Assembly (NCBI GenBank): GCA_030591195.1
Contig: JAUVBO010000117.1
Span: 1-7,257 of the forward strand
DNA from: Pseudomonadota bacterium
GTDB taxonomy: Bacteria; Myxococcota; Polyangia; GCA-2747355; JACKDQ01
DNA length: 7,257 nt
Reading direction: 5' to 3'
The notes beneath the pieces are model-generated. The model worked only from the letters and a program-made list of their open reading frames with translations. It was not told the origin of the DNA and made no database searches. A program made the position numbers and the translations under genes. Shown here one piece after another: positions 1 through 5,962 of the stretch (its first letter is position 1; each line of letters begins with the position of its first letter).

Positions 1-144
1 GGCGACCGAGCGAAACACGTCAAGATCGCCATAGACCACCGGGCGAACCCCTTCGGGGAGCCCCTCCTGGTGCAGCGCCCGCAGGATGATCTCGGGGCCG
101 ATCCCGGTCGGGTCACCCATGCTGATCGCGATCCGAATGCTCAT
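1..144 (-). CDS. pdxA: 4-hydroxythreonine-4-phosphate dehydrogenase PdxA, N-terminal part
   Basis: PdxA oxidises 4-phosphohydroxy-L-threonine with NAD(P)+ in the DXP-dependent branch of pyridoxal 5'-phosphate synthesis; it is a cytoplasmic, metal-dependent enzyme. Only 48 codons are visible; the rest lies left of the window. Reading the minus strand from the ATG at 144, residues 1-20 are [20 protein letters not shown], which carries the family's N-terminal signature MGDPxGIGPEI (residues 9-19). The following stretch ends ..VVYGD (residues 36-40), matching the expected next beta strand. The start is supported by a GAAGG-like ribosome site (complement of 156-160) 11 nt upstream, and family members begin just a few residues before the signature. 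It is transcribed divergently from the DUF3108 gene, so the 93-nt gap should hold both promoters. The identification is confident despite the truncation; nothing can be said about its catalytic residues. Confidence 0.9.
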   Translation of the reverse strand, partial: MSIRIAISMGDPTGIGPEIILRALHQEGLPEGVRPVVYGDLDVFRSVA

Positions 145-148
145 GATT

Positions 149-178
149 CTGACAACCTTCGCTCGAGGATCGAATAAC
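149..178 (+). promoter_or_regulatory. Possible sigma70-type promoter for the DUF3108 gene
   Basis: CTGACA at 149-154 matches 5 of 6 bases of the -35 consensus. After an 18-nt spacer, AATAAC at 173-178 matches 4 of 6 bases of the -10 consensus. Transcription would start near 185 and give a leader of about 50 nt to the preferred ATG at 238. The site abuts the pdxA start codon, so the two divergent promoters would overlap. It is only a consensus match; no operator is recognisable. Confidence 0.3.
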
Positions 179-222
179 GCCGCCCCTGGCCGCGTCTCAC
201 CGACACGATGAAGCGACTATTC

Positions 223-229
223 GGGGGGA
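223..229 (+). promoter_or_regulatory. Ribosome binding site deciding the start of the DUF3108 gene
   Basis: GGGGGGA ends 8 nt before the ATG at 238, which is a good Shine-Dalgarno position although the match to AGGAGG is imperfect. The in-frame ATG at 208 has no purine-rich stretch upstream (it is preceded by CTCACCGACACG). This is why 238 is preferred as the start. Confidence 0.45.
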
Positions 230-237
230 TTAGCAGA

Positions 238-1344
238 ATGGCCCGACACGCTCAAGCAACCACCGCGGCGCTGGCGCTCCTGATCGTCGTTCCGTCCGCC
301 GCTGCGGAGGCCGACCCGTCGCGCTCCCAGGACACCGGGACCTCGCTGCCCAAGCTCGAGCTGGACCGCGCACGCTACCGGGTGATCCGGTCGGCGCGAT
401 TGGCCGCGCTCCCGCGCCGCGGCCAGCGGCCAGCGACGGTCAAGCTGCTCCGGACCGCGACCAAGCGTGCCCGTCGTCCGCCGCAGCGGCCGAGACCCGC
501 TGCGCGGCCGATGGCGCTGCACCCTCCCCGCGCCGTGGGCTGGGGCGGCGGCGAGGCGCTGACCTACCGCATCCGGCTGCTCGGCATCGAGATCGCCCGC
601 GCGGGGATCTCGGTCGGACGTCCACGCGGCCGCCAGCTGCAGCTACGCGGCCGCGGCGAGACGATTCCCTTCGTCCAGCTGCTGGTGCCGCTGCAAGAGG
701 AGCTGGTGACCCGCCTCGACCTCGACGGGATGCGCCCCCTGCGCACCACCTCACGCCGCCGCGAAGGCGACCGACGGAGGAAGATCGATACCGTGCATCG
801 CCGCTGGACCGCCGATCCGCGGAAGCGCGCGGCGCTGGTCGAGCAGACCGTCACCCGCACGGGCGAGGCGGCCGCCACCACCCACCGCCGACGCCGGCCG
901 ATAGCCCCCCCCCGCACCCGCCGACGGCGGCTCGCCGGCCCGGTGGTCGATCCGCTGACGGCCCTGCAGATCGTCCGCAGCGCGCCCCTGTCGCCCAAGC
1001 ACGTCATGCGGCTCTACGTGCTCGACGGCACCGCGCTGTTCGAGATCGAGCTACGCCTCGCCGGCAAGGACCGGCTACACACCGCCCTCGGACCCCGCGA
1101 CTGCCTCCGCGTCGAGGGCGTCGGCCACCGGATCCACGACGACGGCAGGCGGATCAAGGGCAAGCGGGTTCGCCGCGGATCGATCTGGCTCAGCGCCAAC
1201 AGCGGTCGGGTGCCGGTGCGGCTCGAGGGCGACACCAAGTTCGGCTTCGTCAACGCCGACATCACCAGCTACCAGGCCCCGCGCCAGGGCGTGGTTGTCC
1301 GCCTACCCAACGCTCGACCAGTCCCGCTGGGAGGTTCGGACTAG
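238..1344 (+). CDS. Exported arginine-rich protein with DUF3108 domain
   Basis: The function is unknown; DUF3108 proteins are generally predicted periplasmic or envelope proteins. From the ATG at 238 the product is 368 aa. Residues 1-25 look like a Sec signal peptide (Arg/His n-region, hydrophobic ALALLIVV core, AAA-like cleavage site). Residues about 25-100 form a low-complexity basic, proline-rich linker. The DUF3108-like region spans about 104-347: an opening GEALTYRIRLLGIEIARAG (105-123), the D-x-D-x-x-x-P-L stretch near 161-168, DPLTALQIVR (238-247), and a closing IWLSANSGRVPVRLE (316-330) then FGFVNADITSY. About 18% of residues are arginine, including two RRRR runs around 217-231 inside the domain. 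A run of nine C (905-913) falls in that insert without breaking the frame. An ATG at 208 would add 10 residues. Family assignment rests on recalled pattern; role and substrate are not known. Confidence 0.75.
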   Translation: MARHAQATTAALALLIVVPSAAAEADPSRSQDTGTSLPKLELDRARYRVIRSARLAALPRRGQRPATVKLLRTATKRARRPPQRPRPAARPMALHPPRAVGWGGGEALTYRIRLLGIEIARAGISVGRPRGRQLQLRGRGETIPFVQLLVPLQEELVTRLDLDGMRPLRTTSRRREGDRRRKIDTVHRRWTADPRKRAALVEQTVTRTGEAAATTHRRRRPIAPPRTRRRRLAGPVVDPLTALQIVRSAPLSPKHVMRLYVLDGTALFEIELRLAGKDRLHTALGPRDCLRVEGVGHRIHDDGRRIKGKRVRRGSIWLSANSGRVPVRLEGDTKFGFVNADITSYQAPRQGVVVRLPNARPVPLGGSD

Positions 1345-1352
1345 ACCAAGAG

Positions 1353-1370
1353 CCAGCGCGGTTGCGCTGG
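1353..1370 (+). terminator. Hairpin after the DUF3108 gene, likely terminator without U-tract
   Basis: CCAGCGC (1353-1359) and GCGCTGG (1364-1370) form a perfect 7-bp, GC-rich stem closed by a GGTT loop. It begins 9 nt after the DUF3108 stop codon and lies upstream of clpX. No run of T follows (next bases are GGGCGAAGCGG), so it is not a classical intrinsic terminator; it could also act as a 3'-end stabiliser or a pause site. Confidence 0.5.
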
Positions 1371-1415
1371 GGGCGAAGCGGCAGGCATTTCAGGACTAGA
1401 CCGCCGCCGTAGCTG

Positions 1416-1424
1416 TGCAACAAT
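1416..1424 (+). promoter_or_regulatory. Possible extended -10 element for clpX
   Basis: TGC followed by AACAAT (1419-1424) reads as an extended -10 element with 4 of 6 consensus bases. It ends 7 nt before the GTG start at 1432, so transcription would begin at or next to the start codon. No convincing -35 lies at the proper distance. This is a weak prediction, recorded because the same geometry recurs at 2677-2692. Confidence 0.25.
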
Positions 1425-1431
1425 ATCAAGC

Positions 1432-2637
<1,206 letters not shown>

Positions 2638-2652
2638 CCGACCGCCCAGTCG

Positions 2653-2682
2653 TTGACAAACCGAGATCGGGCGACCTACGAT
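2653..2682 (+). promoter_or_regulatory. Sigma70-type promoter of the DksA-like gene
   Basis: A perfect -35 TTGACA (2653-2658), an 18-nt spacer and the -10-like TACGAT (2677-2682, 4 of 6). Transcription is predicted to start near 2689-2690, on the ATG at 2690. The -10 hexamer overlaps the alternative ATG at 2681, which therefore could not be translated from this promoter. The site lies in the 52-nt gap after clpX, so the gene can be transcribed independently of clpX. Confidence 0.6.
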
Positions 2683-2689
2683 GCGATCG

Positions 2690-3091
2690 ATGCTCACCGA
2701 GGAACAGACCGCCACGTTGCAGGAGGAACTCCAGGCCGCCGAGCAGCGATTGCTGCGCAGCGCCCAGAGTGGCCTCAAGATGAGCATGGATCGCGAGACC
2801 GACTCGGGACGCGACTCGATCGACCAGTCGTCCAGCGAGGAGCTGCTGTCCACCGCCCTGCGGCTGCGTGATCGTGAGAAGAAGCTGCTGAGCAAGATCC
2901 GCAAGGCCCTGGAACGGCTAGCCAAGGGCGAGATCGACGAGTGCGAGGAGTGCGGCGACGAGATCGGCTTCAACCGCCTGTTCGCCCGCCCGGTGACCAC
3001 GCTCTGCATCGGCTGCAAGGAAAGCGCCGAGGAGCAGGAGAAGCGCCGGTCCGACGACGGCCCTGCCGACGACTGGCGCCTGCCATCCTAA
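2690..3091 (+). CDS. DksA/TraR-family C4 zinc-finger regulator
   Basis: DksA-family proteins bind the secondary channel of RNA polymerase and, with (p)ppGpp in the best-known case, retune rRNA and amino-acid promoters. From the ATG at 2690 the product is 133 aa (E. coli DksA has 151). Residues about 1-75 are helical and charged, consistent with the coiled coil. The tip carries D-S-I-D-Q-S (42-47), keeping the two Asp of the DxxDxA motif but with Ser in place of the Ala. The zinc finger has Cys85, Cys88, Cys106, Cys109 with 17 residues between the pairs, as in DksA, and the GDEIGFNRL and ARPVTTLCI stretches match the family closely. The ATG at 2690 is chosen over 2681 because 2681 overlaps the -10 box and MLTEEQ is a typical start. 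Whether it is the genome's main DksA or a paralogue cannot be told. Confidence 0.88.
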   Translation: MLTEEQTATLQEELQAAEQRLLRSAQSGLKMSMDRETDSGRDSIDQSSSEELLSTALRLRDREKKLLSKIRKALERLAKGEIDECEECGDEIGFNRLFARPVTTLCIGCKESAEEQEKRRSDDGPADDWRLPS

Positions 3092-3097
3092 CAAAAG

Positions 3098-3116
3098 GGG
3101 GCGCCCGTCCCGCCCC
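3098..3116 (+). terminator. Weak GC hairpin after the DksA-like gene
   Basis: GGGGCG (3098-3103) can pair with CGCCCC (3111-3116) across a 7-nt loop, starting 7 nt after the stop codon at 3091. An AAAA run precedes it and a pyrimidine-rich stretch (CCTCCTTCCTCCTC) follows, with no true T-run. It could be a weak terminator or simply composition; the C/T-rich stretch is also compatible with Rho-dependent termination. Confidence 0.3.
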
Positions 3117-3156
3117 ACCTCCTTCCTCCTCACTTCCCCGCTGCGCCGGTAGCTGT

Positions 3157-3184
3157 TTGGATCGCCTGACAAAACTGCTAGTAT
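3157..3184 (+). promoter_or_regulatory. Likely extended -10 promoter for the Ser/Thr kinase gene
   Basis: TGC-TAGTAT (3176-3184) is an extended -10 element with 4 of 6 hexamer bases. A poor -35, TTGGAT at 3157-3162, lies 16 nt upstream. Transcription would start near 3191, giving a leader of about 27 nt that contains AGAGGA (3199-3204) and the palindrome GATCGATC (3203-3210) before the GTG at 3218. Its position in a 126-nt gap, behind a possible terminator, suggests a separate transcript for the kinase and possibly glgC. Confidence 0.4.
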
Positions 3185-3217
3185 CGACCCGGTCCATCAG
3201 AGGATCGATCTAGGTTC

Positions 3218-4624
3218 GTGGCGAGCGCCGAACAAAAATACCGGATCCTCGACAAGCTTGACAGCGGAGGCATGGCCGAGATCTATCGGGCCGAGGCCAC
3301 GCTGATTCAGGGGATGAAGAAGAAGGTTGCGATCAAGCGCATCCTTCCACACCTGACCCAGAACAAAAAGTTTGTCTCGATGTTCCTCGACGAGGCTCGT
3401 CTGAGCCTCTACCTCGACCACGCCAACATCGTCCACGTGTTCGACATCGGCCGCTCGGGCAGCACGTACTTCATCGTGATGGAGTACGTCGACGGGATGA
3501 ACCTCCGGGCGCTGACCGAGTCGCTGCGCCGGCAGACCATCCGGCTGGAGGTCGAGCAAGCGGTCTTCATCTCGATGGAGATCTGCAAGGGGCTCGGCTT
3601 CGCCCACGACCAGCGCAACCCCGACGACGACCAGCCACTCGGCATCGTCCACCGCGACGTCAGCCCGCCGAACATCCTGCTGTCGAAGAACGGCGAGGTC
3701 AAGCTCGCCGACTTCGGCCTGGCCAAGGCCGCGAGCCAGATCGAGCAGACCGACCCCGGCGTGGTCCAGGGCAAGTTCTCCTACCTCTCGCCCGAGGCTG
3801 CCAACGGGATCGAGGTCGACTACCGCGCCGACATCTTCTCCTGCGGCATCCTGCTGTTCGAGATGCTCACCGGCCGTCGGTTGTTCTACGGCGAGACCGA
3901 CTACCAGACGGTGGAGCTGGTACGCCAGGCGCGGGTACCGTCGATCAGCGCCCTCAACCCGGACGTGCCGGCGCAGCTGGACCAGATCGTCCGTCGCTCG
4001 GTCGCTCAGCGCCCCGAGGATCGCTTCCAGCACGCCTACGAGATGCAGGACGAGCTGGCCCAGTTCCTCTTCTCGCGCGGGCTGAAGGTCACCAGCCGCG
4101 ACGTCGCGCGCATGGTGCGCCGCTGCCTCGACGAGCAGCAGCAAACAATCCCGCCCAAGCCGCGCGTCGGCGGCGTGATCAACACCTTGATCCAAGAGGA
4201 GATCGTCAAGTTCACCTCCCTCGACGACGAGGAGATCGACGAGACGATCGGCGCCCAGCCCCTCTCACCCGACGAGCTGAGCGGGGGCAGCGCCCTCAAC
4301 CCGAGGGACTTCATCGACCCGCGCGACTGGACCAACGAGTTCGACGCGGTCAACCCCAAGGGCGCCCAGAGCCCGCCCGCGCAGATCCCCGAGGTCACGT
4401 CGCTCGAGAGCATGCTCGAGGGCGAAGACCACGGCCCGGCCGAGATCGTCGAGCCCGAGCCCGTGGAGAGCAGCCGCAGCACGCGGGGGCTGGTGGTCGC
4501 GTTGATCGTCTTCGTCCTCCTCGGCGCCGGAACGGTCTTCGTCCTCCACACACTCGGGCTGATCGGCACCTCGGGCAGCGAGAGCCAAAACCAGGACATC
4601 GTCGAACCGACGAAGACGAAGTAG
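3218..4624 (+). CDS. Membrane-anchored Ser/Thr protein kinase (Hanks-type)
   Basis: This is a cytoplasmic kinase domain tethered to the inner membrane, transferring phosphate from ATP to Ser/Thr of unknown targets. The 468-aa product shows all key elements: glycine-rich loop [10 protein letters not shown] (14-23), VAIK Lys40, helix-C Glu59, catalytic HRDVSPPN (145-152; Asp147, Asn152), DFG (165-167), activation loop to SPE (191-193), and DIFSCG with its Asp at 205. The catalytic-loop Lys of HRDLKPEN is Ser here, a variant I associate with myxobacterial kinases. A long acidic, probably disordered linker (about 310-423) precedes one transmembrane helix (about 424-447). Only about 20 polar residues follow, so there is no PASTA or other large sensor domain. 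The start is GTG with TAGG 3 nt upstream and AGAGGA 13 nt upstream; the domain begins within ten residues. glgC follows 36 nt downstream on the same strand, probably co-transcribed. Confidence 0.93.
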   Translation: MASAEQKYRILDKLDSGGMAEIYRAEATLIQGMKKKVAIKRILPHLTQNKKFVSMFLDEARLSLYLDHANIVHVFDIGRSGSTYFIVMEYVDGMNLRALTESLRRQTIRLEVEQAVFISMEICKGLGFAHDQRNPDDDQPLGIVHRDVSPPNILLSKNGEVKLADFGLAKAASQIEQTDPGVVQGKFSYLSPEAANGIEVDYRADIFSCGILLFEMLTGRRLFYGETDYQTVELVRQARVPSISALNPDVPAQLDQIVRRSVAQRPEDRFQHAYEMQDELAQFLFSRGLKVTSRDVARMVRRCLDEQQQTIPPKPRVGGVINTLIQEEIVKFTSLDDEEIDETIGAQPLSPDELSGGSALNPRDFIDPRDWTNEFDAVNPKGAQSPPAQIPEVTSLESMLEGEDHGPAEIVEPEPVESSRSTRGLVVALIVFVLLGAGTVFVLHTLGLIGTSGSESQNQDIVEPTKTK

Positions 4625-4648
4625 CCGGGCGTTGCGACCGCCAGAGGG

Positions 4649-4654
4649 TAAAGT
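4649..4654 (+). promoter_or_regulatory. Possible -10 element in front of glgC
   Basis: TAAAGT matches 4 of 6 bases of the -10 consensus and ends 6 nt before the ATG at 4661, so transcription would begin on or beside the start codon. There is no -35 at normal spacing (TTGCGA at 4632 is only 11 nt away). AGAGGG at 4643-4648, 12 nt from the ATG, could instead act as a distant ribosome site on a message read through from the kinase gene. Confidence 0.2.
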
Positions 4655-4660
4655 GGCGTC

Positions 4661-5917
4661 ATGAGGCAATTCTTCCCAGCAACCGGGCCACGACCCAAGG
4701 TCCTCGCCGTGGTGCTCGCTGGCGGCGAGGGGACCCGTCTCTGGCCCCTGACGGCCGAGCGGGCCAAGCCGGCGGTCCCCTTCGCCGGCACCGCGCGAAT
4801 CATCGACTTCGCGCTGAGCAACTTCGTCAACTCCGGGATCTTTCGCATCAAGGTCCTGACCCAGTACAAGAGCGACTCGCTGCTGAGCCACCTGGCGAAG
4901 AACTGGCGGCTGAGCAACCTCTGCGGCCACTACGTCGAGCCGGTGCCGGCCCAGCAGCGGCGGGGCAAGCGCTGGTTCCTCGGCTCGGCCGACGCGCTCT
5001 ACCAGAGCCTCAACGTGGTCGCCGACGAGGACCCCGACATCGTCTGCGTCTTCGGCGGCGACCACATCTACAAGATGGACGTCCGCCAGATGCTCGCCTT
5101 CCACCTCGAGAAAGAGGCCGAGCTGACCGTCGCCGCCGTGCCGGTGCCGGTGGAGGAGGCCACGGCCTTCGGCGTGACTGAAGTCGACGAGACCGGCCGG
5201 ATCGTCGGCTTCGCCGAGAAGCCCACTGAGCCGAAGGAGATCCCCGGGCGGCCTGGCTGGGCCCTGGCCTCGATGGGCAACTACATCTTCGACCCGGACG
5301 TGCTGCGCGACGCCCTGCACCGCGACGCCCAGGCGGACTCGGCCCACGACTTCGGCCGCAACATCTTGCCGATGCTCTACCCCACGTCGCGGGTCTTCGC
5401 CTATAACTTCCTCGACAACCGGATCCCGGGGATGCACGAGGACGAGCGGGGCTACTGGAAGGACGTCGGCACCCTCGAGTCGTACTGGCACGCCCACATG
5501 GACCTGGTGGAGGTCAAGCCGGTGCTCGACCTCTACAACCCGCGCTGGCCGATCTTTACCTCCAACCCGCCACGCGGACCGGCCAAGTTCGTCTTCGCCG
5601 ACCGCGAGGGCTCCCGGATGGGCATGGCCACCGACTCCCACGTCTCGCCCGGCTGCATCATCAGCGGCGGCCACATCAACCGGACGATCCTCTCCAGCGA
5701 CGTGCGGATCAACAGCTTCTCCCGGGTCGACGGCTCGGTGCTGCTCGAGGGGGTGGACATCGGTCGCCACTGCCGCATCCGCCGGGCGATCATCGACAAG
5801 GGCGTCCAGGTCCCGCCAGGGACCGAGATCGGCTACGACCCCGAGGTCGACCGCGGACACTTCCACGTCAGCGACAGCGGCATCACGGTGGTCCCCAAGG
5901 GGTTCGCCTTCGGGTAG
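4661..5917 (+). CDS. glgC: Glucose-1-phosphate adenylyltransferase (ADP-glucose pyrophosphorylase)
   Basis: GlgC makes ADP-glucose from glucose-1-phosphate and ATP, the committed and usually allosterically controlled step of bacterial glycogen synthesis, in the cytoplasm. The 418-aa length is normal for the family. The N-terminal nucleotidyltransferase domain has [11 protein letters not shown] (21-31), RAKPAVPF (34-41), PAQQR (96-100), GSADALYQS (108-116), [10 protein letters not shown] with catalytic-type Asp134, FAEKP with glucose-1-phosphate Lys187, and SMGNYIF (204-210). WKDVGT (266-271) follows, then a left-handed beta-helix region (about 310-400). Overall style is that of actinobacterial enzymes (as in the [18 protein letters not shown] stretch). 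The position of E. coli Lys39, an activator-site residue, is Glu33. It lies 36 nt after the kinase gene and converges on the TPR gene. No branching enzyme or glycogen synthase gene is in the window. Confidence 0.96.
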   Translation: MRQFFPATGPRPKVLAVVLAGGEGTRLWPLTAERAKPAVPFAGTARIIDFALSNFVNSGIFRIKVLTQYKSDSLLSHLAKNWRLSNLCGHYVEPVPAQQRRGKRWFLGSADALYQSLNVVADEDPDIVCVFGGDHIYKMDVRQMLAFHLEKEAELTVAAVPVPVEEATAFGVTEVDETGRIVGFAEKPTEPKEIPGRPGWALASMGNYIFDPDVLRDALHRDAQADSAHDFGRNILPMLYPTSRVFAYNFLDNRIPGMHEDERGYWKDVGTLESYWHAHMDLVEVKPVLDLYNPRWPIFTSNPPRGPAKFVFADREGSRMGMATDSHVSPGCIISGGHINRTILSSDVRINSFSRVDGSVLLEGVDIGRHCRIRRAIIDKGVQVPPGTEIGYDPEVDRGHFHVSDSGITVVPKGFAFG

Positions 5918-5951
5918 CGGTCCACGGAGCTTCCCTGGGAGCTGCGGACCG
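5918..5951. terminator. Two-part hairpin between convergent glgC and TPR genes
   Basis: Starting on the base after the glgC stop, CGGTCC (5918-5923) pairs with GGACCG (5946-5951). Inside, AGCTTC (5928-5933) pairs with GGAGCT (5938-5943), with one G-U pair and a CCTG loop. The two 6-bp stems are separated by a 4/2 internal loop. Placed in the 45-nt gap between convergent stop codons, it can fold in transcripts from either side. No T-run follows on either strand, so termination would be of the U-less kind or the structure protects 3' ends. Confidence 0.5.
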
Positions 5952-5962
5952 CGCACGAACCC

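Noticed and set aside
208..210. ATG at 208 as start of the DUF3108 gene
   Set aside because: It has no ribosome binding site, while ATG 238 has GGGGGGA at 8 nt and gives a more compact signal peptide. It is not excluded.
905..913. C9 run as a frameshift splitting the DUF3108 gene
   Set aside because: Conserved DUF3108 segments before and after the run are in the same frame, so the gene is intact in this sequence.
3166..3171. CTGACA as a -35 box for the kinase gene
   Set aside because: At 16-18 nt downstream there is only CCCGGTCC-type sequence, no -10. The TAGTAT element is just 7 nt away, too close to pair with it.
3197..4195. 332-codon minus-strand open frame opposite the kinase domain
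   Set aside because: Entirely antisense to conserved kinase motifs; low-complexity product.
4265..5956. 563-codon open frame on the minus strand opposite the kinase end and glgC
   Set aside because: It is antisense to clearly conserved glgC and kinase coding sequence; its product is low-complexity (runs of VDLG, AAED and the like) with no family motif. Such frames are expected from G/C-rich third positions.
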